The notes under the pieces were generated by a model, which was not told where the DNA came from, made no database searches, and saw nothing but the letters and a program-made list of their open reading frames with translations. Shown here in pieces: positions 52,101 through 59,973 of a stretch of 62,696 nucleotides of DNA. The DNA is taken from positions 1-62,696 of the forward strand of contig CAILUI010000085.1 in NCBI GenBank assembly GCA_903837355.1, read 5' to 3'. The translations under genes and the position numbers were made by a program. The DNA is from an uncultured Victivallales bacterium. GTDB lineage: Bacteria > Verrucomicrobiota > Lentisphaeria > Oligosphaerales > JAFGRS01. Numbering within the stretch: the first letter of the stretch is position 1; every line of letters begins with the position of its first letter.

Positions 52101-52253
52101 CCGGCCACGCGGGAACGCCGGTCCGGCCGCCTGCGGCGTCGCCACGGGCGACACCCAGGCCGCCGAGGTCGCGGCAACGATGCCCACCAGCAGCACGCCA
52201 AAGGCTTGGCGGAGACGGCGCCGGCACGACCCGGTTGGTGATAGAGAGCGCAC
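49200..52253 (-). CDS. Secreted di-haem protein with hydrazine-synthase-alpha-like and TolB-like domains
   Basis: 1,017 residues. Signal segment (RRLRQAFGVLLVGIVAATSAAW, given as FGVLLVGIVAATSAAW). An N-terminal beta-sandwich of F5/8 type (HIVFDLGRPLPLSG, NFQLAEVEI) is followed by a propeller-like region (YDLSFDGQRLLFGWKSS, DFQPCYLPDGGICFASSR) and a haem part resembling the hydrazine synthase alpha subunit middle domain (PISLNAHIYVKVLHG, GEVRGCVGCHAPR). Two CxxCH sites are present, CVGCH and CSRCH. The anammox-type name is misleading: family members occur widely without hydrazine chemistry, so I call it a c-type cytochrome of unknown function. GTG 52253 is chosen because the 54 codons upstream are repeat-derived. 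Confidence 0.75.
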   Translation of the reverse strand: MRSLSPTGSCRRRLRQAFGVLLVGIVAATSAAWVSPVATPQAAGPAFPRGRTNGNPPDPQYAAERLLDGDLATFCCLLDDTPTGSADTTVPARGSAPVTGHIVFDLGRPLPLSGMRLTARLDGGPFNPREITVSTFADDVSSELPPAAVTAPGLLTLAARQPVPPLSAGATWTVNWPVLTRRYVVLQVHDSYESGGVHWNFQLAEVEIAVELPAEALPPELQTAATRSRDRLRRVVNPPALRQAIEFLGQACPGRYPAPALLARLAEWEARLRDPAGALSNTTPAEDGEALQAFEREALVLLNPLLAPGKLVFAKRYTYQTGWYYAEFMQANRVGGGLCVLSLADGRVTDLAPALGAGIVDRYDLSFDGQRLLFGWKSSPEQAFRLYEIGIDGQGLRQVTFTPPNEAAELAAYSPSGHNELGPYRAHTDDFQPCYLPDGGICFASSRCRSGVLCDQSDALSVNTLYRVNPDGSGLRRLSRGALSESTPSLLNDGRILYTRWEYIDKGVIAVQDLWAMRPDGSGAAEVYGNAVESPPVLIHGRALPGTAQSVVCTATLHHPFAVGPLLLLDLAKDTRTSDPMRSLTPDTQVSIAGPGTFPDGECFTHEVGGQWVADNRGPLFCEPYPLTDPENPTAPCRFFLVTCNPDRAWNDPTAYGLWLLDTFGNRVPLYHDAAISCWQPMPLRPRPVPPVIPPTRLEGESGAAVAADREPPAPVATVVMQDVSRGLGLTGVSAGTVRYLRIWEQVARPWSAHRFWPDDETLGQHAPISLNAHIYVKVLHGIVPVAADGSAHFTVPADRNLFFQALDAEFMEVQRMRTFVNFQAGEVRGCVGCHAPRSAAPGSRPVLALAHPADLPMAAPGDIAVPRPIDYVTDVQPILDRHCSRCHSPGKEAAKVDFSGTPTPYFNRSYETLMSRGFIACVQEFVGPQAEAQKTNALPLPARALGSHASRLISVLRQGHHDVQLTPAENVRLLAWVDANGPYYGTYFGRRNLAYQGLADFRPIATLESAWGTPPP

Positions 52254-52340
52254 GTCACCACTATGCCGCGGCAAACCAGACTCGACAATGCGCGACACAG
52301 CCCAGGGGGCCAAGGCTGCCAAGCTGTTGGCATCTGGCCT

Positions 52341-52460
52341 CAAAGCGGTGTCAAGCCACCGGCAGTCCAAAGCTTGGCCTGACGGCCAGCGCGGCATCCT
52401 ACCGAGTCCCGGCAAGGTCGGGACTCCTTGGACTGCGGCGGCTCGACGCCGCTTTCGGGC
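52341..52460. repeat. Palindromic MITE-like repeat with nested hairpin
   Basis: The arms AAAGCGGTGTCAAGCC and its partner near 52436-52455 (GGCTCGACGCCGCTTT) are imperfect reverse complements. Inside, GCAGTCCAA (52362-52370) pairs with TTGGACTGC (52428-52436), and GAGTCCC (52404-52410) with GGGACTC (52420-52426). Palindromes ending in such GCCGCTTT words are, from memory, common between genes of Verrucomicrobia-type genomes. It lies between the haem protein and the beta-helix gene. Confidence 0.8.
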
Positions 52461-52503
52461 GGGGGCGGTACACCCAAGACCTGCCAGTCAGGCGCCCCGG
52501 CAC

Positions 52504-54534
52504 TTAGGGCCGGGGGGTGGCAGCGGCGGCGGTGCCACGGTCTTCGATCCCAGGCGTGGCGAACCATTCCGCAAAGAACGCGCCCATCGGCCCCGGGTAG
52601 GCAGCGCGCTTGCCGTTCATCCAGGTGAGTTGGTCGCCCACGGAGAAGTAGACATAGGTGCGACCGCCAAACTCCACGATCTCCGGGTCGGAGGCGTTGA
52701 TCCCCTCGTCGGTGCCCAACGGGGCCAGGATCGGGTTGGCGGCACTCAGGTGCCAGGTGCGCAGGTCGGTCGAGCGCGAGATGTAGGTCTCGAAGACATG
52801 TCGCGGCGCGCGGTTTTCGAGGTACATCAGGTAGTAGTAGCCGTCCGCATAGCGTACACAGGGGCAGGCCGCGTAGCGGTTGGTGCCGACGATCGCATCG
52901 GGCAGCCGGGTCCACGTCTGCAGGTCTGGCGAGGTGGCGAACTTGATGGTGAAGGGCGGGTAGGCCGGATCGTTGGACTCGTAGGCCATCACGAAGCCGT
53001 CCGCTCCCTGGCAGACCGAGCTGTTGAACAGGTGCTCGTTTTCCTGGCGGACGACGACTTGCGAGGTCCAAGTCTGCAGGTCGGCCGAGTGGAAGAGGGT
53101 CACGTCATTCCAGTCGCCGGCCTCGAAACGCGACGCGAACACCCAGAGCTTGCCGTCATGGACGATGGCCGAGGCCAGGCTGTAGCCGGTGGCGAAGCGG
53201 GCCAGTTCGCGGCCGCTCTCGGCGTCCTTGAGCAGCAGGTAGTAGTCGGCCGCGCTGCCGCCGCTGGGCGGCCGGACACACTCGAGGTGGCAGAGCCGAT
53301 CCTGCCAGACGACGGGCGCGAGCTCGCACATGTCCCGGCGCACCAACTCGCGCTCCCGGAGCAGCGGCAGGCCCCGGCTGGGGGCCGGGGGCAGCAGGGT
53401 CTGGAAGACATCGACCGGCCAGTGGCCCAGGCGGTGGAAGCCCTTGGGGACGTCCTGCTGGAACTGCACATAGGCCAGGCAGGAGCCGCTCGTCTGGTAG
53501 CGGATCTCGTTGGCGGTGTCCTTGTCGACTTTGACCCCGAAGACCTTGTAGCCCATCAGGGTGCAGTTCTCGAAACTGACCTGGAAGTACTTGCCATTCT
53601 GGACGCTCTGCACGATGCCGTCGGTCGGCGTCCCGACGGGCTGGGAGAAGTTCAGCGTGATCAGGCGGCAGTTGACCGCCCGCGCCCAGGTGAAGGTGGT
53701 GAAGCCGTAGTTGCCGCCCTTGAGCGAGCATTGCGGGCCGACCATCGTGCAGTCGTCGAAGAGGACGTCGGGCTGCGCCGGCATGGCCGGGTTCTCGACG
53801 CGCACGTAGGCGCCGGAGGTATCGCCCCACCAGTCCAGGGCCCAGAGATAGCAGCGCCGGAAGCAGATCTGTTCATCCGGGCGGGAGAGGACGCTGGCGA
53901 CGCCGCCCCCGAAGGCGCGGCCGATGCTGACACAGTCTTCGACCAGCACCGAGAAGGGTTCGACGCGGTTGGTGCCATCGAAGAAGATGCCGGCATCGCC
54001 GCCGCTGGCATAGAGCCGGCGAAACGTCCAGCGGTCCCAGAGCGTGCTCGAGAAGGTCTCCTCCGTGTGCTCGGCGGACCAGCCCTTGGAGTAGGCGCGG
54101 ATAGTCCCCCACCAGTCGTAGCTCTTGAAGCCTTTGGCCGGGTCACCCGAATCCAGCACGGCCCAGCCCGTCGTCCCGGAGCCCAGGCGGCCATCGTGGT
54201 CGCCCACCAGTTCGTTGTAGGCCCCGGCGGCGCCCTTGTGGGCGGGGCAGAGGTTGGCCTCGACATAGGTGTCCGGGCGGACGATCACGCGGTGACCGCC
54301 CAGGTCGTCCGGCACGGCCAGGAGTGCCTTCTGCACCGTGACGAAGGCGGTCTGCCAGGTGCGGCCATCGGAGTCGTCGCCCAGCTTAGAGACGTAGAGA
54401 TCCATGCTGTAAGCCCTCACGATCAACCCCGCAATGAGCAGCGCGACGAGGCGCGGGCCGCGGGCGCACAGAGCCGCCCTGGCGGGGGCTCGGCCGGTCA
54501 TGGCGGCGGTCCGCTGCTGGTTGGGTGGTGCCAT
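52504..54534 (-). CDS. Exported beta-helix plus GH43/GH32-like propeller protein
   Basis: 676 residues. Signal or anchor at about 26-43 (GPRLVALLIAGLIVRAYS). Residues 45-370 look like a right-handed parallel beta-helix (VSKLGDDSDGRTW, VLVEDCVSIGRAFGGG, VSFENCTLMGYKVFGV), a fold of polysaccharide lyases and binding proteins. From about 400 the pattern becomes a five-bladed propeller (AIVHDGKLWVFASRF, GFVMAYESNDPAYPPFTIK (given as GFVMAYESND), DGYYYLMYLENR, TYVYFSVGDQ), as in GH43/GH32-like enzymes; the Glu of AYESND and YLENR are candidates for the active pair. The start 54534 gives 11 extra residues; 54501 is also possible. It follows the GH2 gene by two bases, so they form an operon. Confidence 0.7.
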   Translation of the reverse strand: MAPPNQQRTAAMTGRAPARAALCARGPRLVALLIAGLIVRAYSMDLYVSKLGDDSDGRTWQTAFVTVQKALLAVPDDLGGHRVIVRPDTYVEANLCPAHKGAAGAYNELVGDHDGRLGSGTTGWAVLDSGDPAKGFKSYDWWGTIRAYSKGWSAEHTEETFSSTLWDRWTFRRLYASGGDAGIFFDGTNRVEPFSVLVEDCVSIGRAFGGGVASVLSRPDEQICFRRCYLWALDWWGDTSGAYVRVENPAMPAQPDVLFDDCTMVGPQCSLKGGNYGFTTFTWARAVNCRLITLNFSQPVGTPTDGIVQSVQNGKYFQVSFENCTLMGYKVFGVKVDKDTANEIRYQTSGSCLAYVQFQQDVPKGFHRLGHWPVDVFQTLLPPAPSRGLPLLRERELVRRDMCELAPVVWQDRLCHLECVRPPSGGSAADYYLLLKDAESGRELARFATGYSLASAIVHDGKLWVFASRFEAGDWNDVTLFHSADLQTWTSQVVVRQENEHLFNSSVCQGADGFVMAYESNDPAYPPFTIKFATSPDLQTWTRLPDAIVGTNRYAACPCVRYADGYYYLMYLENRAPRHVFETYISRSTDLRTWHLSAANPILAPLGTDEGINASDPEIVEFGGRTYVYFSVGDQLTWMNGKRAAYPGPMGAFFAEWFATPGIEDRGTAAAATPRP

Positions 54535-54536
54535 GG

Positions 54537-56492
54537 TTACGCCCGCGTACCGGCGGGGCCGTGGAAGACCTCGGCCAGGGCCAGGGCGGCGGGTTTGGGC
54601 CGACCGTAGAGGTCGAGGATGGCGGTGTTGGCAGTGCAGGGGAAGCAGTCGTGTCCCATCCAGACGATGAAGCCGCCGCAGCGCGGGAAGCGCGACTTGC
54701 AGGCGTGCGCCGCGCGGGCCAGGAAGGTAGCTTGGCGCTTCTGGCTCCAGTCCACGTACTCCTCGAGATCGCGCGGTTCACGCTGCTGCTCGGCCACGAA
54801 TTCGGGCCATTCGATCCACCACGAGGTCCGCCGCCAGAGCGGGTTGGCGGCCGTGCCGGGCAGGATCTCCAGGCCGCCTGCGAAACCGCGGATGATGTCG
54901 GCGGGGCTGGCGCCGGGTGCGCCGACCTCGGAGCGGAACAGCGAGTCGTCCTCATCCCAGTACTCGACCGACTCGCCTTTCCACGGGCCATGCACATCCC
55001 AGTGCAGGCCCTTGCCATACTCCGCCCGGTGGGCGTAGAACAGCGGCCCGGACGAGGATGAAGGCAGGAAGCGTCGGCCCGGATCGAGCCGGGCCACGGT
55101 ATCGGCGAAGGCGCGGATCAGCGGATGCGAGAGGTCGACCGGCTTGCCGCCGCCGGTCTTGGCGCCATCGAGGGCGCCCTGGAGTTCGTTCCCGCCGCAC
55201 CAGCACAGCAGGGCCGCGTGGTGCTGGCGGCGCTCGATGTACGAGGCGGCCACGGCGGTCAGGGCAGCGATGCTGGCCGCGTCTTCGGGTGGCCAGTTAT
55301 CGATGCCGGACGAGGAGAGCGGGAACTCCTGCCAGATCAGCAGGCCGAGTTCATCGCAGAGGTCGTAGAGCACCGGTTTCTCCAGGAAAGCGCCGCCCCA
55401 GACGCGCACGATGTTGCAGCCGAGGTCGCGGTAGGTCTCGGCCAGGCGCCGGTATTCGGCGGGCTCGACGTCGGCAAAGTTGGCCCGGATTGGGGTCCAG
55501 TTCACCCCTTGCAGAAAGACGGGTTGACCATTGACGGCGCAGATCCAGGGGTCGGCCCCGGCGGGCGCCCCGGCGCAGGCTTGCCAATCGATGGCGCGGA
55601 AGCCGATGCGCCAGGTGCGGCAGTCCTGCTCCTGGCCCGCGGCGTCCAGGAGTCGGCAGGTCAGCGTGTAGAGGGGCTGTTTGCCCATGCCGTTCGGCCA
55701 CCAGGGCGAGACCTTCAGGCCCGGCCAGGTGAGTCCGTTGCGGAGGTCGCCGGCGGGGGCCTCGTGGGTGGCGACGACCTGGGATCCGGCCGCCAACTCC
55801 AGCCGGACCCGGCCCGGTTCGCCCACCGAGTCGCAGCCGAGGCTGACGGTGCCGAGCCCCGAGAGGTGGTCGTAGCTGGGGATGCAGCGCGCCGCGCTCA
55901 GGCTCGGGGCAGCGTCGCTGACCTCGAGGCGGATGCCGTCCCAGATGCCGATCTGCACCAGCCGTGCGATCCAGTCCCAGGTGTAGTTGAAGCGCGGCTT
56001 CCACTCGGTGAAGCGCGAGGTGAAGCCGATCTGGCCAAGCCAGCGCGGGCAGAGGCCGAAGACGATCTGCAGACGGTTCCCGGCCGGGCGCACGGCAGGT
56101 GTCAGGTCGTAACGCTGCGGCAGGAAGGCGTTGGCGAAAGTGCCGACCTCGCGGCCGTTGAGGAAGACCCAGCCGTTGCCATCCAGCCCGTCACAGACCA
56201 GCAGTTGGCGCTGGCCGGGTTGGAACCAGTCGTCCGGCAGGGTGGTCTCGAACAGCCAGTGCCGGTTCTCCACCCACTCGCAGGCGCGGTGCTCCAGCCC
56301 CATCTTCCAGTCGGGCAGCAGGGCGGCCTGGCGCAGTGCCCCCTGGACCGACCCCGGCACGCGCGCCGGGAGCGGCGAGACATCCGCGGTCCACGGGCCT
56401 TCGGGCTTGCCGCCGCGCTCCCACTGCCACTGGAACGGACTGAGCCCCGTCAGTTGCCACGGCAACGGCCCCAGGTCGTGCATCCTGCGCAT
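54537..56492 (-). CDS. Glycoside hydrolase family 2 (beta-mannosidase-like)
   Basis: 651 residues. The order is a sugar-binding jelly roll (NRHWLFETTLPDDW, VFLNGREVGTFANAFLP, given as VFLNGREVG), an Ig-like domain, and a (beta/alpha)8 barrel. The acid/base Glu is in CWCGGNELQG (motif N-E), and the nucleophile Glu in FRSEVGAPG. ICAVNGQPVFLQGVNWTPI (given as GQPVFLQGVNW) is the GH2 start of the barrel. No signal peptide is seen, so it works in the cytoplasm or is exported another way. It likely removes beta-mannosyl or similar residues from oligosaccharides. AGGAGG lies nine bases before ATG 56492. The beta-helix/propeller gene follows directly. Confidence 0.88.
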   Translation of the reverse strand: MRRMHDLGPLPWQLTGLSPFQWQWERGGKPEGPWTADVSPLPARVPGSVQGALRQAALLPDWKMGLEHRACEWVENRHWLFETTLPDDWFQPGQRQLLVCDGLDGNGWVFLNGREVGTFANAFLPQRYDLTPAVRPAGNRLQIVFGLCPRWLGQIGFTSRFTEWKPRFNYTWDWIARLVQIGIWDGIRLEVSDAAPSLSAARCIPSYDHLSGLGTVSLGCDSVGEPGRVRLELAAGSQVVATHEAPAGDLRNGLTWPGLKVSPWWPNGMGKQPLYTLTCRLLDAAGQEQDCRTWRIGFRAIDWQACAGAPAGADPWICAVNGQPVFLQGVNWTPIRANFADVEPAEYRRLAETYRDLGCNIVRVWGGAFLEKPVLYDLCDELGLLIWQEFPLSSSGIDNWPPEDAASIAALTAVAASYIERRQHHAALLCWCGGNELQGALDGAKTGGGKPVDLSHPLIRAFADTVARLDPGRRFLPSSSSGPLFYAHRAEYGKGLHWDVHGPWKGESVEYWDEDDSLFRSEVGAPGASPADIIRGFAGGLEILPGTAANPLWRRTSWWIEWPEFVAEQQREPRDLEEYVDWSQKRQATFLARAAHACKSRFPRCGGFIVWMGHDCFPCTANTAILDLYGRPKPAALALAEVFHGPAGTRA

Positions 56493-56550
56493 CGCGTCAT
56501 CCTCCTGCCATCACAGGCGTCCCACAGGACGCCAAGGCTGTTAGGTGCTC

Positions 56551-56635
56551 AGGCTGTAGACGGTTAGGTCTTACCTCGGGGCATGTGGCGTTTCCGGATC
56601 CGGGTCCGGTGTTGTAACCTAATAGCCTACAGCCT
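56551..56635. repeat. Imperfect inverted repeat 5' of the GH2 gene
   Basis: AGGCTGTAGACGGTTAGGT (56551-56569) and AACCTAATAGCCTACAGCCT (56616-56635) are reverse complements except for a four-base block. It lies in the 191-base spacer between the GH2 and M18 peptidase genes. It may be a terminator or an operator, or a spread repeat. Confidence 0.6.
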
Positions 56636-56683
56636 AAACCGCTACAGCCCCTGAGTTCTCCATGGGACGGGTATGTCGTGCCA

Positions 56684-58141
56684 TCAACGCCGGGCATGTG
56701 CCAGGAACGCCCGGTAGCCCTTATAGGCCATGTATGCATCCAACTTGCCGGCGACTTCCCACGGCGCGTGCATGCTAAAGAGGCCCACGCCGCAGTCCAC
56801 CACGTCCATGCCGTAGCGCGCCAGAAACAGCGCGATGGTGCCCCCACCGCCGACGTCGACCTTACCCAGCTCGCCCGACTGCCAGACTACGCCGGCGGCA
56901 TTGAACACCTGGCGGATCTCGGCCATGAACTCGGCACTCGCATCGCTCGAGCCGGACTTGCCGCGCGAGCCGGTGTACTTCGCCACGACCACGCCGGCGT
57001 TGATCTGGGCCATGTTGTTGGGGCTGCTGACCTCGGGGTAGTTCGGGTCATGCAGGGCGTTGACGTCCGCCGACAGCATCCGCGAACGCTCCAGGCAGCG
57101 GCGCAGGGCGAGGTTCCCGTCCTTGACGTCGGTCAGGGCGATCATCTCAGTGACACTGTTCTCGAGGAACACCGAGTCCATGCCGGTGGCGCCCACGGAG
57201 CCGATCTCCTCCTTGTCGCAGAGCAGCACGACCGCCGTGTGTTCCGGCGTGCCCTCGAGATCGAAGAGTGCGCGCAGGGCGGCGTAGGCGCAGACGCGGT
57301 CATCATGGGCATAGCCGAGGATCATCGAGCGGTCCAGGCCGAGGTCGCGCGCGGCGCCGGCGGGCACCACTTCCAGTTCGGCGCTGGCGAAGTCCTGCTC
57401 CTCGATCCCATAGCGTTTCTCGAGCCAGCGCAGGATGCCCAGTTTGACCTTATCCTTCACCTCGGGGTCATCGTCCGCGGGCTCGGCGGGCAGACTGCCG
57501 AGGAGCACATTCAACCCTTCGCCGTTGATGCCTTCGGACATGGGTTTGGCGGCCTGATCCTTGCCCAAATGCGGCAGCAGGTCGGTGATCGTAAAGACCG
57601 GGTCGGCGGGATCTTCGCCGATGCACACCTGCACCGCGGTACCATCCTGCCGGACCACGACGCCATGCAGGGCCAGCGGCATGGCCACCCACTGGTACTT
57701 CTTGATACCACCATAGTAATGGGTATCCAGCAGCGCGACGCCACCATCCTGGTAGAGCGGCACCGGTTTGGCGTCGAGTCGTGGCGCATCCGTATGGCCG
57801 CCCACCAGGTGCAGGCCGTGCTCGAAACCGCGTTTGCCGATGACGGCCGCCAGCAGGGTCTTGCCCCGGCAGCCACGGTAGACTTTCATCCCCGGCTCCA
57901 GGCGCTGCGCGCCATCCCGCAGGCTATCCAGGTCGACGAAACCGCGGGCCTGGGCCTGCGACACCGCCAGGGTAAAGGCCTCGCGCTCGGTCTTGGCGGC
58001 ACTCAGAAAGGCCATGTAGTCGCGGGCGTAGGCCGCGACGGCCTCGCGTTCGGCCGGGCTGATCGCGGACCAGGCGTTATCGCGCTTCCAGACGCGAGCC
58101 GGGGCAGCCGTGCCGGCCGCACCGTTGTTCGGCGGAGTCAT
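56684..58141 (-). CDS. M18 aminopeptidase (aspartyl/aminopeptidase I family)
   Basis: 485 residues. Metal ligands: His and Asp in GGHTDAPRLD, Asp in SMILGYAHDDRV, the Glu pair in LLCDKEEIGSVGATG, and the C-terminal His in GVGLFSMHAPWE. These are the M18 family sites for two zinc ions. It removes N-terminal residues from peptides inside the cell. ATG 58141 has GGAG about nine bases upstream. It is divergent from tmk by 124 bases. The gene stands alone. Confidence 0.93.
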   Translation of the reverse strand: MTPPNNGAAGTAAPARVWKRDNAWSAISPAEREAVAAYARDYMAFLSAAKTEREAFTLAVSQAQARGFVDLDSLRDGAQRLEPGMKVYRGCRGKTLLAAVIGKRGFEHGLHLVGGHTDAPRLDAKPVPLYQDGGVALLDTHYYGGIKKYQWVAMPLALHGVVVRQDGTAVQVCIGEDPADPVFTITDLLPHLGKDQAAKPMSEGINGEGLNVLLGSLPAEPADDDPEVKDKVKLGILRWLEKRYGIEEQDFASAELEVVPAGAARDLGLDRSMILGYAHDDRVCAYAALRALFDLEGTPEHTAVVLLCDKEEIGSVGATGMDSVFLENSVTEMIALTDVKDGNLALRRCLERSRMLSADVNALHDPNYPEVSSPNNMAQINAGVVVAKYTGSRGKSGSSDASAEFMAEIRQVFNAAGVVWQSGELGKVDVGGGGTIALFLARYGMDVVDCGVGLFSMHAPWEVAGKLDAYMAYKGYRAFLAHARR

Positions 58142-58265
58142 CGATACGTCTCCAGGGGCAGCCTGTGGCCGGATCTGCCGGCGGGGTTCCCGTTGCGGGC
58201 TGAACGGGCCCTACTATATTCCCTGCAGCGCAGGGCAACCAGCCTGGTGCGGCAGAGGAGCGTGC

Positions 58266-58922
58266 GTGGCTTCCCAAACCATCCGCGGTGGGTTCTTCAT
58301 CAGCTTCGAGGGTCCCGAGGGCGCCGGCAAGACGACGCAGATCGGGCTGCTCGAGGACGTTCTTTGCCGCCGCGGCTTGGCGGTCAAGGTGACCCGCGAG
58401 CCGGGCGGGACGCGGCTCGGCGAACGACTGCGCGAGTTACTCAAGCACTTTGACGGGCCCGAGGGCGTCGTGCCCGAGGCGGAGCTGCTCATGTTCGCTG
58501 CCAGTCGTGCCCAGCACATGCGGCTGGCCATCCTGCCGCACCTGGCCGCCGGCGGGGTCGTACTCTGCGACCGCTTCGCCGACTCCACCACCGTCTACCA
58601 AGGCGTGGCCCGCGGCCTGGACCGCGGCTTCATCGAGGCCCTGCATCGCTTCTCCATCGGCGGGCGCTGGCCCGACCTGACCTTCCTGCTCGACCTCGAC
58701 GTCGACACTGGTTTCGCGCGCGCCCGCCGCCGGCAGTTGGCGGCGCCGGGGCCCGCGGACCGTATCGAGGCCGAGTCGCGCGCCTTTCACGAGGCCGTCC
58801 GGCAGGGCTTTCTCGAGCTGGCGCAGTCCGAGCCCCAGCGTTTCCGCGTCATCGACGCGGCGGCGCCGGCCGAGGTCGTCCACGCCCGGATCCTGGAGGG
58901 TCTCGACCGTGCCCTTGGCTGA
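58266..58922 (+). CDS. Thymidylate kinase Tmk
   Basis: 218 residues. Walker A EGPEGAGKTTQ, the DR(H/F) motif VLCDRFADSTTVYQG, and a LID region with basic residues (ARARRRQL) match Tmk. REPGGTRLGE binds dTMP. It makes dTDP from dTMP. The GTG at 58266 has GAGGAG five bases upstream; the frame is open further upstream but has no better site. The holB gene overlaps its end by 14 bases, the common tmk-holB pairing. Confidence 0.95.
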   Translation: MASQTIRGGFFISFEGPEGAGKTTQIGLLEDVLCRRGLAVKVTREPGGTRLGERLRELLKHFDGPEGVVPEAELLMFAASRAQHMRLAILPHLAAGGVVLCDRFADSTTVYQGVARGLDRGFIEALHRFSIGGRWPDLTFLLDLDVDTGFARARRRQLAAPGPADRIEAESRAFHEAVRQGFLELAQSEPQRFRVIDAAAPAEVVHARILEGLDRALG

Positions 58923-59973
58923 ATTCAACGACGCCTTCCCCGACCTCTGCCGGCGGTTGCTCATCTCCCGGCGGGCGGACCGCGTTGGGCAGGCCTATCT
59001 GTTTGTGGGCGACAGCCCGGCTCTGCTGCGGCGCTTCGTCACCGCCTGGGCGCAGGTGCGGGCCTGCCTGACGCCCCGGCCCGATGGCGACGCCTGTGGC
59101 GGCTGCGACTCCTGCGTCCGCCTGGCCAACGACACCTACCCCGAGCGGGTCGACCTTGCGCCCGAGTCGAAGACGCGCCAGATCGTGGTCGACGCCATGC
59201 GCTCCTTCGACAACCGCCTCAACCTCTCCACCGCCGCCTCCCGCCCCAAGATCGGCGTGATCGCCGAGGCCGACTGCATGGGCAACGAGGCCCAGAACGC
59301 CTTCCTCAAGACCCTCGAGGAGCCGCCACCGCACACCCTGCTGCTGCTCTACACCACCCAACCGCGCCTGCTCCTGCCCACCATCCGCTCCCGCTGCCAG
59401 GTGGTCCCCGTCCTGCACAACCGTATCGACTATGAGGATCTCTGCCAGCGGGGCTTGTTCGCCCTCCTCGCGCCCTTGCAGCGCCAGGCGGGTGCTGCCG
59501 TGGGCCTACGCACCTCGGCGCAGTTGCAGGCCCTCTTTGCGCAATTGGGCGCCGAGGCGGAGGAGAGCGTCGGCAGCGGCATCGAGGAACGCTGGACCGA
59601 GATGGTCGCCGCCGACAAGAGCCTCGGCAAGCGCCTGGGCGAACAACGCGAGGCGCGCGTTGCCGCCGAGTACGTCCGCCGCCGCCGCCAGATCGAGGAT
59701 GGCATCCAGGCCTGGTTCCTCCAGCAGCGCCTCCGCGCCGCCGACGTCCGCCCCGACCTGCTGCCCCACCCGGAGCTGCTGGCGGGCCTCCCCGCGGACC
59801 GCCCCCACCCGGCGCCCCCGCAGCCCGACGATGCCGACGAAGACCTGCGGTTCGTTGCCGACCTCCTCCGCGCCCTCCGCGCCAGTCTCAACGAGCCCCT
59901 CGCCCTCGACGCCTTCTGCCTCGCGGTCAGCGCCAAAACCCGCCTGCCAAGAAAAACCGCCCGGCAGGCTTGA
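58909..59973 (+). CDS. DNA polymerase III subunit delta' (HolB)
   Basis: 354 residues. The N-terminal AAA+-like domain has FVGDSPALLRRF in place of a classical Walker A, a zinc-binding set CGGCDSC, and a FLKTLEEPPPHTLLLLYTT segment (given as NAFLKTLEEPPPHTLLLL) followed by an arginine-finger-like PTIRSRCQ, all hallmarks of delta'/gamma clamp-loader subunits. The C-terminus is helical. It is part of the clamp loader. The GTG start at 58909 overlaps tmk, indicating translational coupling. Confidence 0.9.
   Translation: MPLAEFNDAFPDLCRRLLISRRADRVGQAYLFVGDSPALLRRFVTAWAQVRACLTPRPDGDACGGCDSCVRLANDTYPERVDLAPESKTRQIVVDAMRSFDNRLNLSTAASRPKIGVIAEADCMGNEAQNAFLKTLEEPPPHTLLLLYTTQPRLLLPTIRSRCQVVPVLHNRIDYEDLCQRGLFALLAPLQRQAGAAVGLRTSAQLQALFAQLGAEAEESVGSGIEERWTEMVAADKSLGKRLGEQREARVAAEYVRRRRQIEDGIQAWFLQQRLRAADVRPDLLPHPELLAGLPADRPHPAPPQPDDADEDLRFVADLLRALRASLNEPLALDAFCLAVSAKTRLPRKTARQA

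Noticed and set aside
49200..52253. True hydrazine synthase (anammox)
   Set aside because: Only an alpha-like haem part is present, with extra beta domains, in a carbohydrate locus; no beta/gamma subunits or other anammox genes are seen.
52254..52415. 54-residue N-terminal extension of the haem protein
   Set aside because: It reads through the palindromic repeat at 52341-52460; a GTG just before the signal segment is a better start.
59947..59972. Intrinsic terminator after holB (GCCTGCC...GGCAGGC)
   Set aside because: The stem lies inside the last holB codons, has a 14-base loop and is not followed by a T-run.
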